This document shows, in pieces, positions 48,901-56,832 of a stretch of 64,000 nucleotides of DNA. Every line of letters begins with the position of its first letter. The stretch's first letter is position 1. Made by a program: the position numbers and the translations under genes. The stretch lies in the NCBI RefSeq assembly GCF_016861785.1, contig NZ_BOLS01000001.1:302976-366975 (forward strand), written 5' to 3'. Below the pieces are notes generated by a model. That model was not told where the DNA came from. It made no database searches and saw only the letters and a program-made list of their open reading frames with translations. The stretch comes from Lacticaseibacillus mingshuiensis. GTDB taxonomy: Bacteria; Bacillota; Bacilli; Lactobacillales; Lactobacillaceae.

Positions 48901-49657
48901 ACGCCTCTGTGTAATCGGCAACCAATTTCGCAAATTTTTCGATATTGATTGGGAAAGGCGTCTTCAATTGGTCAATGAAGCCCTGCGCATCGGCTTCGTC
49001 CTGGAAGCCAATTTTAACCAAAGCGTCCTTGATTGTGCCCATGTTGAAAGCATAATTGTCGCGTCCCTCAATCCAGCCGAGATGATTTTCCTCGGCGGCT
49101 TCGAACGCTTCTTTGAACGCCTCATACTTGCCAGCCTTGGTCAGCTGACGCTCCATTTCCGCAATCCAGGCATTGGTCGTCGAAAAGCCCTGCATCTCAT
49201 TGAAGACCTGCAGGAAAACATTGATGATGACGTTGGCGTCGTTCTTTTGCCCGGTCATTGCTTTGGCATCGATGTTAAACAGAATGACCTGCGTGGCGGA
49301 ATCGGCAGCGCGGCTCATTTGACTGAATGTCATGGGATCTTTGATCTTATCTTGGAAGAAATCAACCGCACGGCGGCCCTTCACTTCCCGATTTTCAAGG
49401 ATGTCTGCAATAATCTTCAGAAAATGCGACTTCCCTGAACCAAAGAAGCCTGAGATCCAGACCCCCATGTTATCGGTTGGCCCATTAAGTGCGACCTCAT
49501 AAGCCGAGAAAAACTTCGAAAAATCGTCCTGAAGCTCGCGCGTCACAACGTATTCATCGAGCTCTTGTTCAATGTTGTCTTCCTGGCCGACCTTGATAAC
49601 CCCTTGAATTGTGCGGTCGATATTTTTTGCAAACAGATCTTTAATCTTCATGATCAT
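45962..49657 (-). CDS. brxC: BREX ATPase BrxC
   Basis: 1231 residues, full length. Walker A is GFFGSGKSHFLK (about 70) and Walker B-like VAFLVDEVGQFIG (about 265). A long helical C-terminal half includes a low-complexity stretch (AEAAAEAERLQKAQADN) and ends in VDDLDAFVEELRNNLQKRL. BrxC is a P-loop ATPase essential for BREX function. Two starts are possible (49657 and 49651), both overlapping the brxB end; GGTGG lies close upstream. The pglX start follows 16 bp after the stop. Intact, unlike its two neighbours brxA and pglX. Confidence 0.95.
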   Translation of the reverse strand: MIMKIKDLFAKNIDRTIQGVIKVGQEDNIEQELDEYVVTRELQDDFSKFFSAYEVALNGPTDNMGVWISGFFGSGKSHFLKIIADILENREVKGRRAVDFFQDKIKDPMTFSQMSRAADSATQVILFNIDAKAMTGQKNDANVIINVFLQVFNEMQGFSTTNAWIAEMERQLTKAGKYEAFKEAFEAAEENHLGWIEGRDNYAFNMGTIKDALVKIGFQDEADAQGFIDQLKTPFPINIEKFAKLVADYTEASGKRVAFLVDEVGQFIGDSVQRMLNLQTVVEDLGSATRGKAWVIVTSQQAIGDVTSNLNGQDFSKIQGRFKTRINLSSANVDEVIKKRLLAKTPEVQRQLEGVYTANAAAINNAIDFDDVQRDKYDSPKLFADEYPFVPYQFKLLQSVLTAIRTHGSDGKHLSEGERSMLSIFQESAERIMNADEGTLVPFSLFFEGLEQFLDHTHRIVIENARTDYQVINPKQEENPFALQVLKTLFMVKYVDNFKATLNNIVTLMIDSIDVDRIELTKMVKDALSRLIRQKFVEKNLDSYVFLTDAEQDIISQIGRQQVSEAEIVNALGTYWYDLKVIDNKYSYPKLSGRYVFTLNEFVDDTPIGKSNADLSIRIITPLNARYHDLAQAMLLSSGAPKEIIILTPDEEDYLDYIRLAERIRKFQLNSSTNMDARYRSLIDARVAERNELRQLAREHAVAALQDATIIVGGRELENGGGFENKFAEAARITVDNTFRNLSYIEVAKGEKDILKLLKDPDDLVTTKENPQAITEVQSWLARANDPHITLKSVLNRFEGVPFGYTQEDIEWIVAYLFTSGAIKLTYNGETVSPYSPDFTAQQLVDFLTKKQYTEKIAIQIRKTLPQQTIKKMRDIASQVFNKKSFSSDNPEALVSELKVKIAADLKNIELFENKNQKYPGHDLLQQGQGLLRELLGAHDSDYFFELIVKRYDDLLDWHDDFEDKGISDFYLNQNSQKIWDDGLNDLEIYTHSSDLINDAEVQKLVEQLKELLNSNRADNNIQQIKALDQQFDDQYTEMFDAHLEDVKQAIEGQRQEGADKLRRSNLPKEFSEPALNAFNASLDRIVRDAEDSGNLNDLNAKRNLASVKPNSLLNDIANQVEKIKQAEAAAEAERLQKAQADNTQHTTEIKSNETVNADRKKESSEHTTAKAAPTSTVRNIPTVDIKELSNKDNWTIMKVDDLDAFVEELRNNLQKRLDEQGVDGIYIHLN

Positions 49658-50246
49658 TCCACCCCATTCTTAAGCCAAACGCCCGATAATAATGATCGTC
49701 CTCAAGCTCCCCAAACATTTTTAAATTAGTCCCGTTATAGACACCCGGGTAAAACATCACGACAGGCGACGTGTCGATCACCTGATTCAGCGTATTCAAC
49801 ACCTTGTGCGAGCGAATCAACGGAAAGACCTTCCCAACCCCAGTGAGAAAAATAATGGTCGGCTGAGTCTTGTCCAGATGATCCTCGATGTACTGAACGA
49901 TCCGATTCTCTTCCTGGTTCATCCGCATGATGTTGTTCATTTCGATGATGACCCGCGACATGCCGTCCTCGACTTCCATCTTCTCGAACGCCGCCCGGTA
50001 ACCGAAACCATCAACGATCGTCATCATGATGTCGAAGAGGTCAAAAACCTGAACGTTCGCGCCAATCGTGGCGACCGTCGATTCTTTGGCAATCGCCGCC
50101 ACATTTTCGCGGACAATCAGCTCATCTTTTGGTCGATAATCGAATATGTAATAGCCGACTTCATTGGATAAGCCTTGATTACGCTGAAATGCTGGCTGAC
50201 GGATCTTCTCGCGCAGCCGGTCGAAATCTCTATTTAAGTCTGCCAT
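49641..50246 (-). CDS. brxB: BREX protein BrxB (DUF1788)
   Basis: 201 residues, the family's usual length. Hallmarks are NEVGYYIFDYRPKDEL, the 'GANVQVFDLFDIMM' stretch and FLTGVGKVFPLIRSHKVLN, then MFYPGVYNG near the C-terminus. It starts 2 bp after the brxA stop and overlaps brxC by 17 bp, the order and coupling expected for type 1 BREX. Biochemical role is unknown, but the gene is needed in tested systems. Intact. Confidence 0.95.
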   Translation of the reverse strand: MADLNRDFDRLREKIRQPAFQRNQGLSNEVGYYIFDYRPKDELIVRENVAAIAKESTVATIGANVQVFDLFDIMMTIVDGFGYRAAFEKMEVEDGMSRVIIEMNNIMRMNQEENRIVQYIEDHLDKTQPTIIFLTGVGKVFPLIRSHKVLNTLNQVIDTSPVVMFYPGVYNGTNLKMFGELEDDHYYRAFGLRMGWNDHED

Positions 50247-50248
50247 CG

Positions 50249-50850
50249 TTACCTCCCATTAAAGACAGCCAAGTATTCAGGATGATTACTGCCTTCGATG
50301 GCCGCCTCGAGACGCGGATCGAGTAACGGCCGGATGATCTGAATATCATTACCAATAAATGTGGCAAGGCCCGATTCAACCAAATAGTTTTTGAGTGTCC
50401 CCTTTAAGCGGTTCACAGTCTCATCTGTCCATTGAGCAGTTTCTTCATGCGTTGCCTGAAGATTCCGGAAGAACGCTTGAAGCTCGAAATCCTCAATCTT
50501 CGCATCCCCCAACAACAGCTCTTGCCGAAATTCCTCAATCATGAACGTCCGCACGAGTAAATTGATATTCATAATGCTCATGAGGTTGATGAGCTTTTGA
50601 TTGTCGGTGTCGACTGAGTAACTGAGTAAAAGATGTCACAGGTCTGTGCAGATAGCGATGTGATACGGTGTGTCATTTCCGAGCAAAAGCTCACTGTCCG
50701 TGGCCGAGAGGAAAATTTGAAATAACGCTCATCAATAATTCGTGTATTGATGTCTTCCCAATTGTCATCCTCGACATACCATTCCATAATCTGTGTAAAT
50801 TCTTTAAACCAAAATGGAAACTTCACTGATGCAGCGGAAAAATGTTCCAT
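50249..50850 (-). pseudogene. brxA: BREX protein BrxA, frameshifted by an 8-bp tandem duplication
   Basis: The N-terminal part (FSAASVKFPFWFKEFTQIMEWYV) reads from ATG 50850, preceded by AAAAGGAG, to a stop at 50578. The C-terminal part (NINLLVRTFMIEEFRQELLL, IIRPLLDPRLEAAI) lies in another frame and ends at 50249. The frames part at an exact 8-bp tandem duplication (50613-50628). Deleting one copy restores one frame that reads FYSVDTDNQKLINL across the joint and gives about 197 residues, typical for BrxA, a small DNA-binding BREX protein. It is the first gene of the operon, so loss of translation may also affect brxB. Reversion by slippage would restore the gene exactly. Confidence 0.92.
50613..50628. 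repeat. Tandem 8-bp duplication inside brxA
   Basis: ACTGAGTA ACTGAGTA on the plus strand, two exact copies. Eight bases shift the frame by +2. One copy gives an open brxA; two give a stop 36 bp downstream. Slippage or RecA-independent recombination between the copies could switch it. Confidence 0.9.
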
Positions 50851-51004
50851 CACTTTTCTCCTTTTACTTGTCCCATTACATCATATTTTAGCAGACAAAC
50901 TGCCGACTCGCTGAACCATTTGCGTCGCGAATGCAACCAATGAGAACCATCAGCACGAATACGTATTATCTGGTAATCCGAAATGCCAGCGGCAAGGCAT
51001 CCAA

Positions 51005-51048
51005 GCAAATAAAGAGCCCACCTGGTCGCATATTGACCAGGTAGGCTC
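51005..51048 (-). terminator. Intrinsic terminator after the exonuclease-BRCT gene
   Basis: GAGCCTACCTGGTC pairs with GACCAGGTGGGCTC on the minus strand (51014-51027 with 51035-51048), followed by TTTATTT. It separates this unit from the BREX operon. Confidence 0.75.
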
Positions 51049-51078
51049 ATATCTTAGACCTAGAGTAGTTACAACTCT

Positions 51079-52368
51079 CTATTCGAATTGCTCTTTGGAA
51101 GTCCTCAACAGTTTATCGAAGTCCTGGCCATTCATCTTGTAGATATCGACCCCGGCTTCCTGGAGTGCCAGATACTTTCTTTCCTTCGAGCTGGTTTCTC
51201 CATCTGTCAGATTATGAGCTGTTTGAACTCCTTCAACGTAATAATCAGTCTTCTCTGTTAACGTTGGACCAACAGTTCCCCCGTGGGACTTAACAATATG
51301 TTCCATTTGCTTTCGGGTGTACTGTCCATCATCGATGGTACCCGTAAAAACAAAACGCATATTCTCAAACAGCGGAGTGGTATCAGTATAGTTGAATACC
51401 GTGGAATTAGTCGAAGCTATCTTACCGCCTGTTGCCGCTGATGCAACAGAGGGTAAGGATAGCAGTAAAGCATACAGCACCTCTGTGGCTCTCGCATCCG
51501 TTAATGCGTTATGCGAAAGTGCTTTGACGCCAAGCATGTGCTTCACTGTCGTAAGTTGCGAATTGACCCCTTGATGCTTGCGCCGGCGAGCGAGCAACAT
51601 GACATCCAGTATCGAATTATTTGTGAGATCAATACCCTTCGCTTTGAGGAACGGCAGATCAAAACCCTTTAGGTTCCACCCGATAACAAGGCGGTCTCCA
51701 ATAAAGCTCATCAGCTCATCAGCCAATTCATTTAGCTTAGGGGCGTTATCGACGTCCTCTTGTCGAATTCCAGTAAGGTTAGTGATGTGCGCTGGTACCG
51801 ACTGAGCGGGATCAATAAAACTTGTGAATTTTTCGGTTTCCAAGCCATTCATTACGTGCGTGGCCGAGACCTGAATCACATCGTCAAAGGCATAATTCGT
51901 TCCCGTTGTTTCAATATCAAGCGAGATAAAATCCGAAGCCAGATCCGGGTGGCTCGGTAACTGGTAAATCGAGGCATTCCCTGGATTCCGCGAAATATCC
52001 CTGCTAGCCAAAGCCTTTCTCTTCTCATAGAAAAGGTCCTGGCTGCCAGCTCGATGAGCCTTGATGATCCATTCAAATTCGCTGATCAAGGCGGACGCAC
52101 GATTGGTCCCAATCAACCGTTCATCCTGCCTGACAAGGTATCCATCTTGGATGAATTTACCTAATTCTGTGGGCAGATCCACTGCGTAAATTCGACGGAA
52201 ATATTTCGGCGAATAGACGTCTGGAAATTTTGGGTGTTGTGTAAACCACCAGAGAGCGACCACATCCCCAACCAATAAATTATTTTCGTCAATTCGGTCA
52301 GTTGGATATGGCGCATAGCGTGCAATTGTTTCATCAAAATCAGTTTTCGTTGTCGGTTGAACAAACAT
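51079..52368 (-). CDS. DnaQ-type 3'-5' exonuclease with C-terminal BRCT domain
   Basis: 429 residues. An N-terminal region of about 145 residues has no family I know (TDRIDENNLLVGDVVALWWF). Then comes a DEDDh exonuclease: FISLDIETTG (Asp, Glu; about 150), IGWNLKGFDLPFLKAKGID (Asp) and HNALTDARATEVL (His, Asp). The C-terminal 95 residues form a BRCT domain (MRFVFTGTIDDGQYTRKQMEHIVKSHGG). Exonuclease-BRCT fusions resemble PolC-epsilon-like or DinG-type repair proteins. It is directly downstream of a second gene with a BRCT-like fold, 2 bp apart, so the two are likely partners. Placement next to BREX suggests a defence or repair role; this is inference. Confidence 0.85.
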   Translation of the reverse strand: MFVQPTTKTDFDETIARYAPYPTDRIDENNLLVGDVVALWWFTQHPKFPDVYSPKYFRRIYAVDLPTELGKFIQDGYLVRQDERLIGTNRASALISEFEWIIKAHRAGSQDLFYEKRKALASRDISRNPGNASIYQLPSHPDLASDFISLDIETTGTNYAFDDVIQVSATHVMNGLETEKFTSFIDPAQSVPAHITNLTGIRQEDVDNAPKLNELADELMSFIGDRLVIGWNLKGFDLPFLKAKGIDLTNNSILDVMLLARRRKHQGVNSQLTTVKHMLGVKALSHNALTDARATEVLYALLLSLPSVASAATGGKIASTNSTVFNYTDTTPLFENMRFVFTGTIDDGQYTRKQMEHIVKSHGGTVGPTLTEKTDYYVEGVQTAHNLTDGETSSKERKYLALQEAGVDIYKMNGQDFDKLLRTSKEQFE

Positions 52369-52370
52369 TA

Positions 52371-52868
52371 TTAGCTCTCCTCCACTTTGGTGTCATTATA
52401 CCGAGTCGGATGAATCTCTTTTCCTGACCACGGATCGAAATTCGGCAACTGACTCCATAACGCAAAGGGTAGTGCCATGTCCAGTCCCATACTTTCTTCC
52501 AGTTCCGTCAACCGAAGAAAACGAACAACTCGCCCCTTTGCCTCTTGCCTGGCAACAACCCGGTCAAGCGCCTTATTAGGAATAGCTCTCTCTTCTTCCG
52601 TCGCAAAAACAATGATGTCAATGGCCGCGCCTCGATCGGCAAGCTTAACGATTGTTCCCCCAAGTGCCTGAATCCGGGACGTTGTATCAATATCGATTTG
52701 CGTTTTCTTAAAATAGATGGACTTGCCAGAATACTTCCACACATCAATCCCCCCAAATGTTTGCATATCCGAAATTTTCCGAATACGGTTTATCGTAACA
52801 ATCTTAGTCTTCACCGTTTGAAAACGGTACCAAAAAACATTTTTTTGCGGCATCTGCCTATTATTCAT
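52371..52868 (-). CDS. BRCT-like domain protein, partner of the exonuclease
   Basis: 165 residues from ATG 52868 (GTG 52871 also possible; the GAGGGG upstream is very close). The centre reads like a BRCT fold: GKSIYFKKTQIDI, LGGTIVKLADR, IDIIVFATEEE, KALDRVVARQEAKGRVVRFLRL. The C-terminal tail (FALWSQLPNFDPWSGKEIH) is conserved-looking. No enzyme motif is visible. It is 2 bp upstream of the exonuclease-BRCT gene in one operon. The BRCT call rests on pattern only. Confidence 0.6.
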   Translation of the reverse strand: MNNRQMPQKNVFWYRFQTVKTKIVTINRIRKISDMQTFGGIDVWKYSGKSIYFKKTQIDIDTTSRIQALGGTIVKLADRGAAIDIIVFATEEERAIPNKALDRVVARQEAKGRVVRFLRLTELEESMGLDMALPFALWSQLPNFDPWSGKEIHPTRYNDTKVEES

Positions 52869-52979
52869 CACCCCTCAATGACACAGCACTTACGAGACCC
52901 TTGTCCCCATTGCTATTACCCTAAAAGATTTCGCAAAAGTCAGCAGAATTCCCACATCCCGAAAGTCAAAATGCGCACG

Positions 52980-53026
52980 CAAAAAAACGGCTGGACCCCT
53001 TCTCTCCCAAGGTGTCCAGCCGTTTT
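52980..53026 (-). terminator. Intrinsic terminator at the edge of the defence island
   Basis: CGGCTGGAC (52988-52996) pairs with GTCCAGCCG (53014-53022). On the minus strand a run of seven T follows, ending the two-gene unit at 53087-54156. Confidence 0.8.
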
Positions 53027-53086
53027 CCCGTTCAATTTCCGAATCTTTTCTTCTATTAGTCAGGCAACGATCCGCCCGCCAACAAC

Positions 53087-53659
53087 CTACTTCTTCTTCC
53101 GACCCCAATCCTTTGCTGGCCCCGGCTTTGCATTTGCTTTGGACTTCGATGCAATGGTCTTGTACTGATAATGGCCGTTGCCAAACAGGAACACGCGGCG
53201 CGTATGGAGGGCGGCGCGGACTTCGCGCTCCCAGGTGCGGACGTACTTGTTTCCGGCCATTGGTGGCAGGTAGCCGTTCAGCTGGATCGGGTCGCCGTTT
53301 TCAATGGTGAACTCGACTTTCCAGCTGGCGGAGTCGGTGACGAATTCCTCGAGGCCGGCCTCTTCGTTGAAGATCCATTGGAGATCGTCCAGGATCTGGG
53401 CCGCAGCCTTAGGGTCGATCGTTTCCTCGACGACTTTGCCGGGGCGAAGATCGCCGTTGTCTTCCCACAATAGACGCGTCAGGCTTGTCGTGCCGTCGCG
53501 TTTAACGATCAAGGTCTGGCCGACTTCCACGCCTTCAAGCGGTTTGGGGCCATATGTGATCAGGTTGGTATCCAGCCGCAACTGTGTCACTGGCTGTTCA
53601 ATAATTGGCCGAATCGGTTTAAACGGCCGACCGTATTTGGATGAATATGCACGCGTCAT
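53087..53659 (-). CDS. Hypothetical soluble protein (190 aa)
   Basis: No recognised domain. The sequence alternates beta-like segments (LRLDTNLITYGPKPLEGVEV, WKVEFTIENGDPIQLNGYL) with a helical middle (AAAQILDDLQWIFNEEAGLEEF) and ends in a basic, disordered tail (SKANAKPGPAKDWGRKKK). No signal peptide or membrane span. Its start overlaps the stop of the next gene upstream by 4 bp (ATGA), so the two are a coupled pair. Function unknown. Confidence 0.7.
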   Translation of the reverse strand: MTRAYSSKYGRPFKPIRPIIEQPVTQLRLDTNLITYGPKPLEGVEVGQTLIVKRDGTTSLTRLLWEDNGDLRPGKVVEETIDPKAAAQILDDLQWIFNEEAGLEEFVTDSASWKVEFTIENGDPIQLNGYLPPMAGNKYVRTWEREVRAALHTRRVFLFGNGHYQYKTIASKSKANAKPGPAKDWGRKKK

Positions 53660-54156
53660 TGTTCACCTGCTCCCTTGCTGGCAAGTTTCGTCATTTTCTT
53701 CAACTTGTGATTGGCACCCCAGCCGCTGAAAGCCGTGCCGAGGTAAGTCGCTTGAAAATACATCATCTGATCATCGGGCGAAAAATTCGCCGCCGCCCAA
53801 TCCACGTAGCCGAGGGTAGTTTTCATCTCCGCCTGATAAACGGCGTGCAGCACGAGCTCATGAAACGCCGGATCACCGGCGGCTACCACCTGTTTTTGCA
53901 ACGCCAACGCCTGCTCGCGGAGCTTGGCCATGGCGGCGTCGAAGAGCTTCTTGTCCCCGCCGTAATCCCATGGCAGGCTGATGCCGCGCAGGTAGCGGGT
54001 CGGATCGTTGGCCGCGGTGTAAAAGAAGAACAGCACGACCTGCTCATCAGCGGAAATATTGGCGCCGAGCACCACGTCATGCCAGCCGACGGGAATCACG
54101 TCGGTGGCGGTCTTCATCATTTGCGCTGTCGCGGTGGTCATTGCAGTCTCATCCAT
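53656..54156 (-). CDS. Hypothetical protein, possibly YezG/DUF600-like
   Basis: 166 residues from ATG 54156, which has AAGGAGCGACACAG upstream; the upstream frame extension is unsupported. The stretch VIPVGWHDVVLGANIS, then VVLFFFYTAAND, resembles the start of YezG/DUF600 immunity-type proteins ('P-x-x-W..v...'), but the match is only by pattern. It ends with a basic tail (LKKMTKLASKGAGEQ). Coupled to the 190-residue protein gene. No toxin gene is beside it. Confidence 0.6.
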   Translation of the reverse strand: MDETAMTTATAQMMKTATDVIPVGWHDVVLGANISADEQVVLFFFYTAANDPTRYLRGISLPWDYGGDKKLFDAAMAKLREQALALQKQVVAAGDPAFHELVLHAVYQAEMKTTLGYVDWAAANFSPDDQMMYFQATYLGTAFSGWGANHKLKKMTKLASKGAGEQ

Positions 54157-54210
54157 CTGTGTCGCTCCTTGCTTGTTGATGATTTCACTTGCTATCGTAG
54201 CACGGATCAT

Positions 54211-54242
54211 AAAAAAAAACAGTGCTGTTATGCAACACTGTT
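54211..54242 (-). terminator. Intrinsic terminator of the DUF7916-like gene
   Basis: AACAGTG pairs with CACTGTT on the minus strand, followed by nine T. It lies about 40 bp beyond the stop at 54280. Confidence 0.8.
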
Positions 54243-54279
54243 AAATAATTGTTGTGATGTCAACTCACGCACTCAGGGC

Positions 54280-55197
54280 TCAGCGGTTGATCGAACTGGC
54301 CATGCGCGCGATTGCGTGGCTTTCCCCGCGAATGGCGCGGCTGAGCGCATAAATATTTTCAAATGGGGATTGGATGTGCCAGGCGGCGTCCCCAACGTGC
54401 TGGATGTCCACGCCGTCGATCTTGTTGCGAATGGCGATGTTTTCGATGTAGCGGGCGCCGGAGCCTTCCTGACTGGTGCCGATGGTGCTCATCACCAGTG
54501 CGCCTTGGCTATGGGCGAGCTTGACGATGGCCTTGATCTCATCGTCATCCAGACCAGGTACGGTGCCGACCGCCGGAACCAGGATCACGTCGGCGCCGGC
54601 GTCGAGGAAGGCCTGGGTGGCTTCTTCGGAGACAACGGGTTCGTTGACGCCGGCCGCGTGCATTTTTCCGGCGATGATCAGGCCGTGGAAAACCCGCTTG
54701 GCAATGGCGATGTTCGCCGCGATCGCCGCATTGGTGACGCCGGTGCCGGGGTTGCCGGTCAAGCAGACAAAATTGAAGCCGAGGCGCTCGACTTCTTTCA
54801 GCGTTGTTTCGGAGGCTTGGTGGCCGGCGGAGATCACGCGGCGCTCAGAGTCCATGTCGGCGTTTGGATCGACGGGCTCGAGGTTCACGCCGATCGGCCG
54901 GCCGACGAGGTGCTGGAGGCGGCGGATGCTTTCGCCGTCATGCCGGGGTTCGGTCTCGTTTTCGTCGTACAGGCCCATGATGACGGGGTTGAGGACGTCG
55001 AGGTCGTTGAGCAAAATTAGGTCCGCGCCGAATGCCGCCGCGACTTCGGATGTCGTGAGGCCTTCGATGCCGGGCTCCACGACGACATTTTCGCTGAGGA
55101 CGACGCGCCCTTCGCTTGCTTTGATGCTTTGTTTGAGCTCGGCGCCGGTCATTGCCAGCACCTCGCTGCTTGTAGTTGAGATCAGTCGTTTGACCAT
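54280..55197 (-). CDS. TIM-barrel protein of the PEP phosphonomutase-like family (DUF7916)
   Basis: 305 residues from ATG 55197, with AAAAGGAG upstream; the frame open to 55344 has no start signal. The chain has barrel-strand motifs: ADLILLNDLDVLNP, RPIGVNLEPVDPN, FNFVCLTGNPGTGVTNAAI, LIIAGKMHAAGV, ADVILVPAVGTVPG and GALVMSTIGTSQEGSG. Proteins of this kind, often annotated as PEP phosphonomutases, sit near PTS and carbohydrate genes in Firmicutes; the true reaction is not known. It diverges from a ROK regulator, which probably controls it. Confidence 0.75.
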   Translation of the reverse strand: MVKRLISTTSSEVLAMTGAELKQSIKASEGRVVLSENVVVEPGIEGLTTSEVAAAFGADLILLNDLDVLNPVIMGLYDENETEPRHDGESIRRLQHLVGRPIGVNLEPVDPNADMDSERRVISAGHQASETTLKEVERLGFNFVCLTGNPGTGVTNAAIAANIAIAKRVFHGLIIAGKMHAAGVNEPVVSEEATQAFLDAGADVILVPAVGTVPGLDDDEIKAIVKLAHSQGALVMSTIGTSQEGSGARYIENIAIRNKIDGVDIQHVGDAAWHIQSPFENIYALSRAIRGESHAIARMASSINR

Positions 55198-55441
55198 GTG
55201 AATTCTCCTTTTCTGGCTGGGGCGGGACCGCTTGCACGCTGCCAGGTCCGCCACACGGGCACGCCGCTCCCTTGTTGCCTCTACCTTACCAAAGTGGCCC
55301 GCACAGTCAAGATGGCGGGCGAGCCGCCGTGTGTAGACCACCACCCGCCGATTTTCCCCGGACCCGTAACGGCGCGGCGGCTTGCGGTTCTCGACCGATT
55401 AATTATTAAAATGCAATTTTGCGTAAAAATGTAACCGCTTG

Positions 55442-55478
55442 TTGTTTATATATTAGACATTATTCGCTATAATAAGCG
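55442..55478 (+). promoter_or_regulatory. Promoter and candidate operator of the ROK gene
   Basis: TATAAT (55468-55473) with only a weak -35. Overlapping it, TTATT-cgctat-AATAA forms a dyad (55460-55475) that could bind the ROK protein for autoregulation and control of the divergent gene. Confidence 0.5.
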
Positions 55479-55495
55479 CAAAGAAGGTGTCCAGT

Positions 55496-56689
55496 TTGAA
55501 GTTGACGAAAAAGCAAACGGAGCTGCGCCAGCGCATTCTCGATCAGATCTACGCGCGCGGCCCGATCTCCCGTATCGATATCGCCCATAATACGGGCATT
55601 ACCCCCGCCACGACCAGCGATGTGACCGGCCATTTGATTCAGGAAGGGTTCATTCAGGAGATCGGCCAGAGTCAGGTCGACACTGGGCGCTCCGGGCGCA
55701 AGAAGATCATGCTCGCGATCGCCAATGGCCACGCCTATTATGTGGGCGCAGAGCTGACGGCGCGCAGCTACACCTTCTGTATCACGGACGACGCGGGCAA
55801 GGCCTATGTGGAAAAAACGGTGACGGCCAATGCCTCATACGACCCGGAAGTCATTCGCGGCGATGTGTTTGCGGCCAGTTTGCGCGACTTCATTGCGGAT
55901 AATGCCAGCTATCGGCCGGTCGCAGTCGGCATCGCGTTGCCAGGGCATTTTGTCCCTGAGACGGCGAAAATTGCGACGATCAACCCGACTTGGTCCGAGT
56001 TCAAGTTGCAGCCCACGATCGATGCCATCGACTTGCCGCTGTATTTTGAAAACAACGTGCATTGCATGGCCTTGACGGAACGCCTCCTGGGGCCGGATCA
56101 GACGGATGACAATTTCATCTTCCTGCATGCCGCCCGCGGCCTGTTCGCATCGGTGATGTACCGCGGCCATTTGTACAGTCCGGAAAACGCGCTGGTCGGC
56201 GAGATCGGCCACACGATCGTCAATCCGAACGGCGAATTGTGCGATTGCGGGCGCCACGGATGCCTGCAGACCTACGCCAGTCAGGAATGGATCGTGAAAA
56301 AGGCGCGCCTGCTTTACCGCAACGCGGATCACACGTTTTTGCGCCAGCTTTCCCCGGATGTTTCGCAGCTGGATTTTGAAACGGTCCTGAAGGCGTATGA
56401 GCTCGGCGACGATGGCGTGATCGACCTGCTGGACACCGCGATCAAGTACATTGCGATTACCGTCAACAACCTCGCCCTCGAAGTCGACGCGCGCCGCATC
56501 ATCATCCACGGCCGAATTTTCGACCCGGCGGCCCTGCAGACGAAGCTCTCGCAGACTTTGAATGAAAACATGTTCCAGCTGACCCCCGTCACCCCGCAGC
56601 GCCTGACGATCAAGCCATACACGCAATACAACGGCGCGATTGCCGCCAGCATGTTGGCCGTGTCGGAGCAATTGCTCGGAACGGAATGA
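55496..56689 (+). CDS. ROK-family transcriptional regulator (NagC/XylR type)
   Basis: 397 residues from TTG 55496, which has AAGAAGG at good spacing; GTG 55487 is possible but lies on that site. An N-terminal winged helix (about 1-75; RIDIAHNTGITPATTSDVTGHL) leads into a sugar-kinase-like ROK domain (LPGHF, GEIGHTIVNPNGELCDCGRHGCLQTYAS, with the family's zinc-binding His and three Cys: H...CDCGxxGC). It senses a sugar or sugar phosphate and likely regulates the divergent barrel protein gene. Ligand unknown. Confidence 0.9.
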   Translation: MKLTKKQTELRQRILDQIYARGPISRIDIAHNTGITPATTSDVTGHLIQEGFIQEIGQSQVDTGRSGRKKIMLAIANGHAYYVGAELTARSYTFCITDDAGKAYVEKTVTANASYDPEVIRGDVFAASLRDFIADNASYRPVAVGIALPGHFVPETAKIATINPTWSEFKLQPTIDAIDLPLYFENNVHCMALTERLLGPDQTDDNFIFLHAARGLFASVMYRGHLYSPENALVGEIGHTIVNPNGELCDCGRHGCLQTYASQEWIVKKARLLYRNADHTFLRQLSPDVSQLDFETVLKAYELGDDGVIDLLDTAIKYIAITVNNLALEVDARRIIIHGRIFDPAALQTKLSQTLNENMFQLTPVTPQRLTIKPYTQYNGAIAASMLAVSEQLLGTE

Positions 56690-56708
56690 CCGGCAGCTGA
56701 AAAATAGG

Positions 56709-56750
56709 AATAGCCCGCCTCCACTTGGTTGTGAAGGCGGGCTATTTATG
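56709..56750 (+). terminator. Bidirectional intrinsic terminator after the ROK gene
   Basis: AATAGCCCGCCT (56709-56720) pairs with AGGCGGGCTATT (56735-56746), with T following. Confidence 0.8.
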
Positions 56751-56832
56751 TGCCGTCCCGTGCAGGTGAGCCGCCTGGGTCGCGCGCTGTCCGGCAGACC
56801 AAAAAGCTGCCAGGCCGTGCGCGCCCCGCTGT

